39,392 nucleotides of DNA from contig JBBHKE010001647.1 of assembly GCA_037447655.1 (NCBI GenBank), positions 110,697 to 150,088 of the forward strand, in the 5' to 3' direction. Under the pieces are notes generated by a model. The model was not told the DNA's origin and searched no databases. It saw only the letters and a program-made list of their open reading frames with translations. The position numbers and the translations under genes were made by a program. This document shows, one piece after another, positions 1 to 12,006 of the stretch (positions are counted from its first letter, which is position 1; each line of letters starts with the position of its first letter). This stretch comes from Zygnema cylindricum (Eukaryota; Streptophyta; Zygnematophyceae; Zygnematales; Zygnemataceae).

Positions 1-574
1 CATGCTAAATTACATTAAATACTTTGCCTATGGCGCGAAAAGTACATAATCCGTGATCGCGGCGCCTATCGTGGCCGTCCGATCAAACCGGATACAATTG
101 TAGCCGTTGAAAATATACGTACGATATTTGTTTCGCGTTCGAAACAAATGCGCGGTATCCGTTTCATAAATTACATTAAATCGTACTCCGTACTATACAA
201 AACTGTATCTATGCATTACGTATCTATTCCTGTTAGACGAACTAGTCTACGTGTACAAATATAAATATCTGTCAAACCCATCGTACTCTAGCACTGTATT
301 TAGACTTGTTGGTTTAAAGCGAACGGCTAGTTTGATGGACGGCAGGTACCAGGATCAAATCCTGGGTCCGTCACACCTTTTAGATATCTCTATTAAGAAT
401 TGCCTGTCCACTTCGGACAGCCTAGGCAGCCATGGATCTAACTCCTCTTCAAGTCTTCAGTGACTGCGACAAGTGTGGGGACTTGAGTGAAGAGTTAGAG
501 GTAGGTTGTTAGTGTCCCCTTTTTGCTTTTTTATTTTACAATCTCTAGACCTAGAAAATACTTAAATTTCAACA
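1..574 (-). mobile_element. Partial LTR, diverged copia family, inverted
   Basis: This stretch aligns by eye with the first part of the copia LTRs at 14021-15076 and 19427-20475, in the same inverted orientation. Shared blocks are the paired GCGCGGTAT-type segment near 150, the GGATCAAATCCTG segment near 352, the AGTGACTGCGACAAGTGTG block near 459, and CTAGAAAATACTTAAA just before the end. The LTR boundary is placed at ...TTCAACA (574), by analogy with ...TTTATACA in copia 2. No polypurine tract or coding region follows, so it is probably a solo LTR or a truncated end; its other side lies outside the window. Confidence 0.75.
338..372. other. tRNA T-arm-like hairpin inside LTR
   Basis: CCAGG (349-353), the 7-nt loop ATCAAAT and CCTGG (361-365) form a perfect T-arm-like stem-loop that contains a B-box-like GGATCAAATCC. 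An outer GACGG (338-342) pairs with CCGTC (368-372). The same element, with different stem bases, recurs in every related LTR of this window (6144-6184, 14821-14861, 20227-20267, 24760-24776). No complete tRNA cloverleaf can be drawn. Confidence 0.5.
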
Positions 575-2153
575 TCTCGAACTATCCGTGTCGGCCAAAT
601 CTGAACATGTGTGAGTGTTTATTATTGAAGTACAATTTGTTGACTTATATTGATAAACTATGAAACATGTATTACACGCCGCAAAACCTCCCCATTCACT
701 ATGTGTTTGTTTGATGTTTTAGTTTCATAGACAGGTTCAATTTTTTTCCAACAACTTGAAGTGGTCCTGCTTTGTTTCTCTAAGTAATACCGAGCAATTT
801 CACAATTTTTTTGTTTTCAAAGTTTATTTTGGATTATACTTTTAAGAGAAGCGAAAATGCTTTTCTCTTATTTGGTGTATGACTAAGTTTTGTTTGAATT
901 GTGGTCAAGTTTATTCAACTGAAAGAACAATTCAACTTTTTGATTTAGAGTGCGGCTTGTCAAGGCGCAAGATGTCAGCGGGTATTATTGTTGATTCGTA
1001 TACTAATTGGTGTAAAAGGGAATTTTACAGGTCGGTAACTAAGTGTGCAGTTGAAGGCACGGACGAAACGGAGGCTATACCATGTTACCAGCATGGAACC
1101 AGATTGTGATACGGCATCGGATGTCGCGAATTCGAACGGCTCCAAACCTAACATATTGTGGACTCAAATGGCTACAAACCTGACACATGTCCAAGTCGTG
1201 AACCCTCGGAGGTTCATGCATTATTTTTGTAGCGTAGGGAGGGTTTTCATCCTCGAGGTGTAGATGTAAGGCATTCCGAGGCGGCCACGCAGCAGCCACC
1301 TCTAGAAACTGGCAACGTTTGTACATAGAAACGTCCTTGGTCATAGACATATAGAAATTAGTGTAGTTGTACGATACGCAACAGCATAGGATAAAGGCCA
1401 TGTGGCCGCGTAGAATTAGTTGCAAATTACAGCACGTGAATCCAACATTGGAGAGTTGTTGGTTTTTGGAAAACTTGTATTCTCGCGGTTTGTCGAACCT
1501 TTTTTTTTCAGTTGGCATTTTCTGCAGGATATTTAGTATCCGTTAGTTGTCGAGTTAAGGTTTCTCTCGCTGCATCCTTAGTTTCTTGCTTGCTGTTGTC
1601 TCTCAGATTTTTGATCTCTCTTTTCTTTACTAAGTCCTAACCTAATCTACCGGCGCAAGCCAACCTGCAAGGTTTCCCTCCAGAATGTGTCTCACTTGCC
1701 GTAGTCTATGAATTCTAGCATGTGAAACTTGAAGTTTTATTATTGCTTGTACGCGGTATTCGTCGTGTGGCTCTCTTTTCCTCTAACTTTGGAAGCGTCG
1801 GTTTTTTCGGCGGCTTCATTCAGTTAAGGAGAGTCTGTTGTTTGCCAGTTGGACACTTGTTGGGAATATTGTAGACTTCAGGGCCTAGTGGCCACTGACA
1901 AAAATATTCCCGTGCTATAATTTGTTTTTCTTTGTTATTTTTTAGCCAACATTACTTCGTTGTCTGTTTTTTTTCCTGTTTAGTTGTTTTCTTTGGATTG
2001 CTTTAATCTATTTTGATTCTCAATTTTTAGGGTTTGTTGTTTAGTGGACTCTGAGTTGGATATTTCTGATTTTGTCTGCAAATACGGTATAGTTTTCTCT
2101 TTCTGTCTATCTATCGGATTATCTCATTCAAAAAACCTAGCGAACTTAAAATC
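575..2153. other. Gene-free stretch, nothing recognised
   Basis: AT-rich sequence with only short open frames in several phases. A small frame at 879-1109 on the + strand has a FCLNCGQ segment with two cysteines, but it matches no family I recognise and has no supporting context. No splice-consistent gene, RNA gene or terminal repeats were found. It lies between a copia-type LTR and the TA microsatellite. Confidence 0.5.
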
Positions 2154-3081
<928 letters not shown>

Positions 3082-3262
3082 TAAATTAGGTTGCACGAAT
3101 TATCACATCGAATTATAATTGCTATAATAGTTCGGTAGAGCATGGCTTAAAGCTGATATGCGTACCCAAACAGGCTATTAACTACTTTGGCATTGAGATG
3201 TGGTGTGATTACGATTACGTGGAACCGAAGCCACTCTGTAAGACGTTTAGAGTCTCTTACTT

Positions 3263-3337
3263 GATGCTATAGCTTCAGGTGAGTAACCGATCTTTGCAGA
3301 CTGGATGATATAGCTTCAGGTGAGTAATCGATCTTTG
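3263..3337. repeat. Two tandem copies, 41-bp period
   Basis: Two near-identical units containing ATAGCTTCAGGTGAGTAA followed by CGATCTTTG, starting at 3263 and 3304. Each carries a perfect-looking 5' splice-donor context (CAG/GTGAGTAA). Confidence 0.85.
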
Positions 3338-3461
3338 TTGGTGCAGGCGCAATCTAGGTTATCGAGTGTACTCGTTTAGAGGGTTAGAGATCTTACCGAA
3401 GGCTGCGCCCTTGTTCTTCGTATAGGACATCATTATTGCATGATCCTAGATCTGACCTTGA

Positions 3462-3587
3462 TTGGTCTTGGGTAACAGTTTTCTGTTTTTTTACATCTGG
3501 CCGTGTTGGCCTTGGATAGTTTCATGCTTTGTTATATCTGGCCGTGTTGGCTCTGAATAGTTTTCTGCTTATTACATCTGGCCGCAG
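3462..3587. repeat. Three tandem copies, about 41-bp period
   Basis: Three imperfect units with the core ACATCTGGCCGTG (ATATCTGGCCGTG in the second), preceded by TTGGYCTTGG and TTTTCTG-like segments. Confidence 0.8.
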
Positions 3588-3694
3588 GTGGCCTTGCACA
3601 GGTGACCTGAGTTTGCTTGGTGTGGCTTGATTTGAGTGGAATTGTGAAAGACAAAATACGTGTAAACTAACTCTAGTGATACACGATAGACCGA

Positions 3695-3744
3695 ATTTCT
3701 CAGTGTTGTTGGTTTGTGGATTTCTCAGTGTTGCTGGTTTGTGG
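3695..3744. repeat. Two tandem copies, 25-bp period
   Basis: Two adjacent units of ATTTCTCAGTGTTG followed by (T/C)TGGTTTGTGG, differing by one base. Confidence 0.85.
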
Positions 3745-4063
3745 TTATTAGAATACTTTTGTGTGTGTCTAGCATTTAGCTGCATTTGGATAGGACAATC
3801 TTATGGTTATATGCCAACGGACTGGAATAATTTCCACTATCCGGCCGGTACGACCTGAAGCTCAGGTTCTTACCGGGGGCCGCCTAGAGAGTGGATTACA
3901 GCCTGCTCCCCTCCGATATCTTTTCCGAACTTAACAGTTCAGTCGCCAATTTTAGGATCACCTAGTCCGTCTAGATCTGGACTTTCTTCTCTCCATAGGT
4001 CGACGTTATTGGTTTCTTTGTCTTCCACCCACAGTTCGGGGGAAGATTCAGACACCAATTCAC

Positions 4064-5349
4064 TTGACTTACAGAGTTGAGGGTTACCTTAGAGGATCAT
4101 CCCTAGCTCTTTATACACAAAAATATGTGGAAATTTGTGCTATAACTGAAATAGCACCCGCCTATGCTGGGGCTCTAACCATAAACGGTAGCCCCGAACT
4201 TCCTTTCCAATCCCCTGTCCCTGCAGTTTGTGACTCCGCGGGCAATGAAATTTCACCTACAATGCTTCTCATCAATTTGCAGTGGCAGCTAGGGTTTCAA
4301 TTTCGGCTAGACCTGAAATGCAAGTCCCTCTAAGAGATCCGATCTCGATAATTTTTGATTTATTACAAGACGAGTGTCGAATGCAGAATCCTAACCAAGT
4401 CAAAGAATTAATGAATTTCGAACGCAAACCAGGTGAAACAACCTCGGCGTTGCGGTCACGTATGGAAACTTTGCATGAAACCCTACCAAATCTAATTTCA
4501 GGGGTTGAGGCGGTACAAAAATATGTGGGTCAATTTCCCACACAATCTCGGTGGTTCATTCTGAATCGTCTGACCGAAACGTATGCCCTTAAATTCACTT
4601 TCGAGCAGGCTACAGAGTATGCTGTAAAGTATGCTCTAAAGTATGAAATGTAGACCAGCTGGTGGGATGCTTATGAGCGGCCGAAACCTTCATATAAAGA
4701 GTACCCTAATCAAAATCCTAACCTGAATCCTAACCCGCGCAACCCATGTCCCAACCCAAGACCTCCAAGGGCCCCCGCCATGGGATCTTTACCAACGACT
4801 CCTAGTGTGCGTATATGTTTCCGATGTGGTCACAATGGTCATGACGCACGCAGTTGTCCAGACAGGGCAGCCATGTGTACTCATTGCAATCAGACAGGAC
4901 ACTACGTACATCGATGTCACATTAAGAATCCTAATTTCAGTTATCAAAATCAAATCAAAAACGGCAGTATACCTGCTCGCTCGGCAAAATTGGCTACTCC
5001 ACTTAAAGGGGAAGAGAAAGATACTCCCCCCATAATCAGCCGGAGGGACCGAGATAGAGCAGAGATGTAGGCTACCGTGACAGCCATGATGAAAGAGCAG
5101 TTCGCCGCACTTATGGCGGAAGTCAAACCGCAATTAACTGGAATGGCCAGAACCGTAGTCCATATGCCCTATTTTGCTGGACGATCTCTCCGAGAGTCAA
5201 CCGTCCAACAGAGGGAAGTTCATTTTAAAGGGATCACGATCATAATCGTGATTATAAATCCATTAACAGTCGCATACCATTATCATTTGCTAAAGAACCT
5301 AAAACCCTTATCCCGGAAACAACCTCTAGCATCACCGCTGAGGCATTAA
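4064..5349 (+). pseudogene. gag: Gypsy gag with two CCHC zinc knuckles
   Basis: One reading frame runs from 4282 to 5349, broken by in-frame TAG codons at 4651-4653 and 5068-5070. An upstream segment at 4064-4333 lies in another frame, implying a frameshift near 4280-4330. The N-terminal part (DPISIIFDLLQDECR ... FERKPGETTSALRSRMETL) has the helical look of a retrotransposon capsid region. An Asn-Pro-rich linker follows (about 4690-4780), then two knuckles, CFRCGHNGHDARSC and CTHCNQTGHYVHRC (about 4813-4917), both CX2CX4HX4C, which would bind RNA for packaging. The start is uncertain because no LTR or PBS anchors it. The knuckles are secure; the rest is inferred from position. Confidence 0.8.
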
Positions 5350-5935
5350 CCATTCTAGAGGGGAGTATACAAAACACTTTTAAGGTCAAAGAACGGTTAG
5401 CAATACTGTCCACTATGCTTCTCGAATCGAGTAGCGAGGCTAAATCCTCAGATCTAACTTAATCAGCACATGCATTACAGGCACTTCAGAACCATCGTAG
5501 TACTCTCTCTCTTCAAGCAATTACTCTTGAAGAGCACTCAAGTCTTCCTCCACACATCAGTTTATTGGATAACAAACTATGTGTGTTCACAGTTAATAGA
5601 ATAGCCCCAGCTTTACCTCTCATGGACACAGGGGCGAAACCAATTATCCTCGGATGAGATTTTGCAAAAAAAAATGTTCTTACTGCAGATGCACTAGAAC
5701 CCAATATCAGTTGTTTGTTCACTTCCGTAGAAACCACCGAACAAGTCATTGGCATGACAAAAGAACCACTCTGTTTCCAATTCCAGTGTCAATGTGAAAC
5801 CGAGTTTGAAAAAATATATGCTCACGCCTTGGTCACCAAGTGTAGTGACTACGAATGCTTGGTCGGCCAAGACGTCATTTTTCGAGTGGGGGGGGGGTGG
5901 ATATGCATGATCAAACATTTTTGTACTAACCAAAC
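5350..5935 (+). pseudogene. Gypsy aspartic protease (5' part)
   Basis: LPLMDTGAKPIIL at about 5610-5650 contains the retropepsin catalytic triad DTGA (Asp at 5625-5627). It is followed by an in-frame TGA at 5655-5657 where the family expects an aromatic residue. Downstream, a frame to 5935 (SVETTEQVIGMTKEP ... ECLVGQDVIFRVGGG) resembles the second half of a retropepsin, with LVGQDV in the place of the usual LLGMDFL. A run of nine G at about 5888-5896 may carry an indel. Copia 1 inserts at 5936, and gypsy sequence resumes at 13662. The segment 5350-5560 is presumably a gag-protease linker. Confidence 0.72.
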
Positions 5936-6982
5936 TGTAGAAACTAATGGTTTTATTAGTATTTTCTAGGTCTGAAAAGAAATATAGAAGTCGAGGCAGT
6001 CTATCTCTAACTTCTCTCTCCAACTCTCAAACTTGTCGCAGTCACTGAGAAATTGGAGAGGAAGCTAGAGCCATGGCTACCTTGGCTATCCTGAGGTTAC
6101 GGGAATTTTATATTAGGATTTGTTTATTTTATTAAAAGGTATGTGCCGGCGGCAGGATTTGATCCTTGTACCTACCGGCCGGCAGACAGGGACTAGCCGG
6201 TAGCCTTAGCCGTTACGTCTAGCAGTAGTGTTACATAGCATATAGTTTGATATTTATTTAAATACGTATACGTGCGATAAATCATTTAACTGGTATGAAT
6301 TACGGGATACATAGATCCAGTAATATGTAATGTACGGATTACGATACGGACACAAATCAGTACCGCGCATTTGTTTCGTAAATGAAACAAATACCGCGCA
6401 TGTATTTATTACGGCTACGATTGAAGCCGAATTTAATCGGACGGCCGAGATTAGCGCCGAGATCGCGGAGGAAGATTTCGGCGGTTTGTGGCCATCGCCA
6501 CATCGGATGACGCGTGGCGAAATTCCGTCGGATTGTGGAATCTCCGGAGATCATGGCATCGAATCCGGATTTGACATGTGTCGACATTTTGGCCATGTCG
6601 TACAATGTCCGTACATAAAGTACACCGGCAGCTGTACTTTTGCGTACGGAACTCAATTCTGATTGGTTCCGTACATCAGTAGATAAAGTTTGTGAGAGAG
6701 ATAGGACTTAGAAAAATTAGAAGATAGGACCATCTCTCCCAGAGAGCTTTTGTACAAAAGGTCAACTTTGACCCTCCATAACTTACTGCTCAGGGGAGCA
6801 AATTCAGAGATTCTTTTTGCTATCGACTAAGGGGAGTCTTGCCTTCACAGGGGTGAAGTTGGTCAGAGTTTTTTCTGCCAGGGTGGCAGTTATCTTTGCT
6901 GAAACACAAAGGGGTCAAGATTATCCTACAGGCTTCTTGGAAGTTGTCTACTTTGAGGACTTATGGAGGTCTCAGAGTTTCA
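5936..6982 (+). repeat. Copia 1 5' LTR
   Basis: 1047 bp, starting TGTAGAAACTAATGG and ending CTCAGAGTTTCA. It is paired with the 3' LTR at 12613-13661 and with inverted copies at 14021-15076 and 19427-20475. The pair of LTRs differs by scattered substitutions and small indels, for example around 6110-6140 versus 12790-12820, so the insertion is not very recent. Confidence 0.95.
6144..6184 (+). other. Conserved hairpin with antisense B-box in the LTR
   Basis: A perfect inverted repeat, TGCCGGC (6144-6150) and GCCGGCA (6178-6184), encloses GGATTTGATCC, the reverse complement of the B-box-like GGATCAAATCC. It has counterparts in all related LTRs of the window. In the 3' LTR copy the second arm has decayed to GCCGACA. 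Confidence 0.55.
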
Positions 6983-6997
6983 GGTTATGGGCCCACC
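6983..6997 (+). promoter_or_regulatory. Copia 1 primer-binding site, internal half-tRNA iMet type
   Basis: GGTTATGGGCCCACC directly follows the 5' LTR. It is complementary to the anticodon arm of plant initiator tRNA-Met (GGTGGGCCCATAACC), not to the tRNA 3' end. Drosophila copia uses an internal fragment of the same tRNA in the same way. The putative gag ATG (6987-6989) lies inside this site. Confidence 0.8.
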
Positions 6998-7925
6998 CTT
7001 TAGGGTACCAATCTTTAATGGAACTAGCTTCATATACTGGGAAAGTATGATGATAGGAGCTCTATGCGAAAAAAGGATTTGTGGGATAGTGAGTGGACGG
7101 TTGGGGCGTCCATCAAGTCTTCGAATTCCTTTAGTGTTTCGAGGAACCAGATTCACCAGGAAAGAGGATCCACCTTCAACGTAGGAAACAAAAAAATGAG
7201 AGGTGGTGGACAAAGGAAAGGAGAAGGAGACGATCACACCAATAGCAACTGGTTCGACATTTATGTCACCTATTCCGAGGAATGAGGAGAATGATACTAA
7301 AACCTGGGACTTTAACAATATGGCGGCAAAACACTTCATCCTACGCCATCTCACTCAAGGACTTGCATGTCCTCATTTGCAGGTAGAAAGGGCATCCGAT
7401 CTTTGGATGGCTCTCATAGAGATGTACCGAAGTGGTACGATTCAGCAACAACAGTTGGCTGATCAGAAAGTTAAGGAGTATGTATACAAAGGGGGAAATA
7501 TGTTGGATTTTTGCAATGAGCTTGCTACACTCTTCATGGAGCTAGAGAGTGCGGGAAAAGATTTTAGTGAAAAAGAAAAGGTTAACTGTTTACTGATGAA
7601 GTTACCTGATGAGTTCGTGAACATAGTTTACCGTGTGCAGGACTTGCCTGACTCAAGGTGGATATGGAACTCAGTGGTAGGGATGATTCTCGTTCAAGAG
7701 AATACAATTGAGATCCGAAGGGGAGGAAAGAGTGGCCAAGCCTTGGCAATAGCAACTGATTAGAGGAACAGAGATTCCCGAAAACCGGTCAGAAACTATG
7801 GGGGTAGGGAGCAGAAAAAACAGGCCGACGAGTTCGAACAAAGGGCTCCCAAAGGTTTATGTCATTTTTGTAAGAAACCAAGGCACTATATGGCAGAGTG
7901 CACTAAGCTAACCGAGCTTCGGTAA
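6987..7925 (+). pseudogene. Copia 1 gag, with zinc knuckle
   Basis: The start codon at 6987 opens MGPPFRVPIFNGTSFIYW, a typical copia gag N-terminus (a substrate-like NGTNY.W motif). A TAG near 7181, followed by an indel in a run of A, breaks the frame; copia 2 reads through in the corresponding place. The frame resumes at 7203-7763 with the UBN2-like gag core (AAKHFILRHLTQGLACPHL ... LWMALIEMYRSGT), ending in a TAG. A CCHC knuckle, CHFCKKPRHYMAEC, follows at about 7860-7901, with Arg replacing the usual Gly before His. Role: nucleocapsid and virus-like-particle protein. Confidence 0.85.
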
Positions 7926-8025
7926 AAAAAAAGGGCAGACCGGTGGTACCCCGAGAGGAAAGAAAAAGGCCCTTGTCACACAGGTACTTGAGGCGGAATC
8001 CGAGGACGAGGACGATGAGCGCCTT

Positions 8026-8163
8026 TTGGATGAGGAGTTGGAGGCGAAAAACGAGGTCAAAATTCCACGAAGGCAGAAATGTGTTTACGGTGGATTGAAA
8101 AGTGAAGCAGGCTGGATTGTAGATTCAGGTGCCTCCATGCACATGTGTAAGGATAGACACATG
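8026..8163 (+). pseudogene. Copia 1 protease, cut by a solo LTR
   Basis: The frame reads WIVDSGASMHMCKDRH, with the copia protease catalytic DSGA motif at about 8126-8140. It is interrupted at 8163 by the 1.3-kb solo LTR and resumes at 9480 (MFTKIRKIPTVEIEYGDGR). Copia 2 preserves the uninterrupted order DRHLFTKIRKIP, which proves the insertion. Confidence 0.9.
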
Positions 8164-9479
8164 TGTTGTTTTTGGAAGATTAAGTTTCGTATGTGCGCAC
8201 GCATGTTTGCGTGCGTATGTAATTATCTGATATACTGTGGAGGTTCGAAAGGATTTATGGATTGGGGGGTAATTGTACGAATGAATTTAAAGTGACGTAA
8301 ATTATAAAATTGAGTGACGCGAAGAAGCGTACGAATAATACGGAATACAAAAGTGAAATGGACGGCGGATCGCGAAACGATCCGATGTATGATATTCGAA
8401 GTATGTAAAATCGTAAAATTGTACGTCGCACGTACAAAACATAATGCGACAGGTGACATTTATTACATGGGACGCCGCCGGTACGGAGCGTCGTATTTGA
8501 CAGGTGTACTTTAAGTTGTCGCTTATTGCGACATGCATTAATCGAAAATGACGTGTACCTTAAATGCGACAAGGCGCATTTATGACGAAGTACGTGATTT
8601 CGGTACGGACAGGATTTGGATCGTACGAATTGATTTCGGCAAGTTGTTCGAGGTACACGTGGAGGGCGGACGACGTCCGCCGATATTTTTAAGGGACCAC
8701 ATTGTTTTTATGACACATTATCTAGTGGACCGTACATATGCGATGTCGGTTCACTACGTGGACTTATCGACAAGTGACTAAGCAAGTTGTCACTTATGAC
8801 GCGGATATGTGGATGCGTCGGTGTAAATATTTGGAGTAACATTGTTTTGTCTTTTGCGTTATTATAAATTAGTGTTGATTATGATGTTTATATTTAAGTG
8901 ATCAATTAGGGTTTTGATAGTTTAATTTGTGTGTGTACAATATCATACTTGTAGACAAGTGTACGCTTACGATTAGTTTGATTTAGTGACAGTTATGTAA
9001 TTTACTTTAGTTATTTTGACACTTAGTGATTCATTAACAGCTCACAAGTGTATATATAGGAATGAGCTTTGTTAGGAATTTAATAATCAATGCTGGTTAG
9101 TAAAGTGGGGACCGAAGATGTAGACTTTTAGGGTTGCCGATTAGGTCATGCACTTTGAATGATATAATGATTATACTTTGATTATACTCTTGTTTATGTG
9201 TGATGCATTTGTGTGTTATTATTTATTTATGTTTTTATATATGTTTGATATGCATTGTTTCTGCATTTGTCCTAGGGTTTGTTTATGTCGATTATTCCAT
9301 CAAACCTTAGATGTTGTCATAGGGTTTATTTATGTTGATTATTCCATGAAACCCTAAATGTTGTTGTATGTTAAATGGAGGATGCATTTCAAATGATTGT
9401 TCGTCGACCTATTTTTGCTTAGCTTTTTGCATGATAGTTTGGGTCGCTTCTGCGGTCTATTTTAGACCAAAGAACAACA
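8164..9479. mobile_element. Solo LTR of another LTR family, nested in copia 1
   Basis: 1316 bp, starting TGTTGTTTTTGG and ending CCAAAGAACAACA (imperfect inverted termini). It is flanked by the 5-bp duplication ACATG (8159-8163 and 9480-9484). It contains no coding domain; only short unrelated frames are present. Copia 2 lacks it, which fixes both borders. TG...CA ends, a 5-bp TSD and this length fit a solo LTR left by LTR-LTR recombination. Confidence 0.88.
9274..9369. repeat. Two tandem copies, 47-bp period, in the solo LTR
   Basis: Two units built on AGGGTTTRTTTATGT and GATTATTCCAT, starting at 9274 and 9321, with a few substitutions between them. Confidence 0.8.
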
Positions 9480-10710
9480 ACATGTTCACTAAGATAAGAA
9501 AGATTCCCACCGTAGAGATAGAGTACGGGGATGGGAGGATAGTCACCACTACTCTTGTAGGATCGGTAGATCTAAAAGTGTTAGTAGAAGGAAAGACATC
9601 CATATTAACATTCTCCGATGTATTGTTTTTTCCGGAGCTGAACAAAAATCTTATCTCTACATCAGTATTAGATGATAAGGGTTTTTTTACTAGCACTAGG
9701 GAAGGAGTCTTTACTACTAGTTTTGAGGATGATGTCTATTTCATTGCTGAGAAAGGTAGCCATGGGATGTTTAGGCTGATCTTAAGTAATGAAACGAAGA
9801 AACTTTATTATGCTGGTGTTCATGATATTATGATGTGGCATAAGAGGCTTGGGCATGTGAATCTAGATAAGTTAAGAGAGATGAAGAAGATGGGAGTGGT
9901 GGAAGGGATTCAGTTCAGTGAGAGTGATGATATAAGTGATTGTAGTGGGTGTGCTCAAGGTAAAGCACACAGATTACCCTTTCCAAAAACAGCCACCTAC
10001 AAGGGAGAAAAACTTCTAGATCTAATACACACAGATATTTGGGGACCGGCTAGAGTGCCCTCACCGGGGGGGAAGAGATTTATGATGACTATAACTGATG
10101 ATTGGTCTCGCTATTCCCGAGTATATTTTTTGAAAAACAAGTCAGAGGCTGAGGACTGTTTTAGACAATATAAAGCATGGAGCGAAAAACTCCATGAAAC
10201 TCCAATCAAGAGAGTAAGGAGTGACAATGGTGGAGAGTATACTTCTAACCAGTTTGAGGATTTTCTGAGGGAAGATGGGGTTCAACACCAAAAGACAGTG
10301 CCAGAAAATCCTGAACAGAATGGGGTAGCTGAAAGGTTAAATAGAACACTAAGTGATAGTGCTAGAAGTATGTTGTCAGATAAAAAGATAGGGAAAAGGT
10401 TTTGGGTAGAAGCAATGAACTGTGCTAATTACCTCAAGAATAGAGTTCTTACTTCAGCTATAAAAGATCAAACACCTTATGAGAGATGGACAGGCCGGAA
10501 ACCAGACATATCTCACTTAAAGGTTTTCGGCAGTCAAGTGTTCAGTCTAGATACTGATCGGTCCAATTGGAAGCTAGATCCTAAAGGAAAACCAGGATAC
10601 TTATTAGGATATGATGAAGATGTTAAAGGATATAGAGTTTATGATCTAAAAAGGGAAGATATAATCTTAGTAAAGCATCTAGTAGTTATGGATGAAGGAA
10701 AGTCTGTAGA
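9480..10710 (+). pseudogene. Copia 1 protease remainder and integrase
   Basis: Long open frame in phase with the codons after the solo LTR. It contains the GAG-pre-integrase zinc finger (HKRLGHVNLDKL ... CSGCAQGKAH, an HHCC set at about 9838-9970) and the DDE catalytic core: Asp in HTDIWGP (about 10030), Asp in RSDNGGEY (about 10217) and Glu in NGVAERLNRT (about 10320). It would insert the cDNA into host DNA. The frame is uninterrupted into the RT region, but the nested LTR separates it from gag. An open frame beginning at 9368 inside the solo LTR reads into this module and could be mistaken for a gene start. Confidence 0.92.
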
Positions 10711-12006
10711 TCCCTTCAAATATACGAAGTCAGTAAAAATCAGATTTGAGTCAAAAAATTCCGATGACTTTGAGCTTCCTAACTATCCAGGTTTTAGAGA
10801 AGATGACATTCTTGCAGGAACAAATCAGACTGAAAAGGACTCGGCTGTGGAAACTCCAGTGACAACTCTACTCGAAGCGGAAGACGTGGTGGAAATTGAT
10901 TCGGAATCAAGGGATAGGGGAGAAGCCGAGTTTGTTCGAAAGAATCCACGAGAACCATCTATTCCGGCCTCAGATTTTGAAGGGGGGAGGAGAAGTAGCA
11001 AAAGACTGCAAGAAAAACAGGTTAAAAACAAGGTAACTAAACTATCTCATCAAGATGAACCTCAAACTTATGGAGAGGCGATGACTTGTCCAGAAAGAAA
11101 CCGGTGGAAGACAGCCATCAATGAGGAGATGGCTTCAATCATGGCAGCCGATACTTGGGAGCTGGTGGACTGTCCACCTAACCGAAAACCAATCGGTTGT
11201 AAGTGGGTTTTCAAACTAAAACTGAACCCAGATAACACAATCGAGCGCTACAAGGCCAGATTAGTGGCAAAGAGATTTACACAAAAGGAAGGAATTGACT
11301 ACGAGGAAAAGTTTAGCAGCGGCGGAAGACATGGAAGTGCACCAGATGGACATCAAAACAGCCTTTTTGCATGGAGAATTGGAAGAGGAGATCTTCATGC
11401 GACAACCCGAAGGGTTTGTGGAAGAAGGAGAGGAGAGTAAGGTATGCCGGCTGATTAAATCTCTTTATGGTTTGAAACAGGCGCGTCGACAGTGGAATAA
11501 GAAGCTTGATGAGTTTCTTACCGGTCTAGGATATATTCGGATCAGCTCAGATCACTCAATCTATGTTTTCGAAGATGAGGAAGGTTTTATATTTATTGCA
11601 ATTTATGTTGATGATTTGCTTGTTTTAAGTAAATCAATGGAAAAAATTAATAAACTGAAAACCGATCTTAAGGGGAGATTTGAAATGAAGGATATGGGAG
11701 AAGCAAAATATATTTTGGGAATTCAAGTAGAGAGAGACCGAAAAAAGGAAAATTATAAGATTGACTCAAAAGGAAGCAATAGGGAACATGCTTGAAAAAT
11801 TTCAAATGGATAAAGCTAATAGTTGTACAACTCCAATGGAGTTGAAGAAGGGAAGTGAGGGGAGTGAGGAAGAAGGAGTCATAGTCTTAGACGAGGAATT
11901 ATCTCCTGATGAACAGAAGTTCATGCAGACTATTCCTTACAGGCAAGTAGTGGGAAGTCTAATCTATTTTATGAATTGTACCCGGCCGGATTTGGCGCAG
12001 CTGTAG
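10711..12006 (+). pseudogene. Copia 1 reverse transcriptase
   Basis: After an acidic Ser/Glu-rich linker (about 10711-11030), the RT fingers region reads CKWVFKLKLNPDNTIERYKA at about 11200-11260. Near 11310 a deletion of about 45 bases relative to copia 2 removes the segment corresponding to FAPVVRFPSVRILLS and shifts the frame. The second part (11295-11795) has the palm motif MDIKTAFLHGELEEEIFM and the active-site box IYVDDLLVL at about 11604-11630. Another frameshift lies near 11750. The catalytic Asp residues are intact, but the enzyme cannot be made from this copy. Confidence 0.92.

Larger units (their letters stand above)
3082..4063. other. Putative 5' leader or LTR zone of the gypsy element
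   Basis: No coding sequence recognised. The segment holds three local tandem duplications (listed separately) and runs into the gag frame of the gypsy element, so it may be the element's leader or the remains of its 5' LTR. I could not find a primer-binding site, or a matching 3' LTR copy downstream of 27130, so the assignment rests on position only. Confidence 0.3.

Noticed and set aside
879-1109. 76-codon frame with a FCLNCGQ segment
   Set aside because: Two cysteines only, no partner ligands, no homologue recognised, AT-rich noncoding surroundings.
6330-6662. Conserved 99- and 110-codon frames repeated at 6330, 13006, 14349 and 19754
   Set aside because: They lie inside the LTRs on both strands and are conserved only because the LTRs are repeats; no domain, no codon signal.
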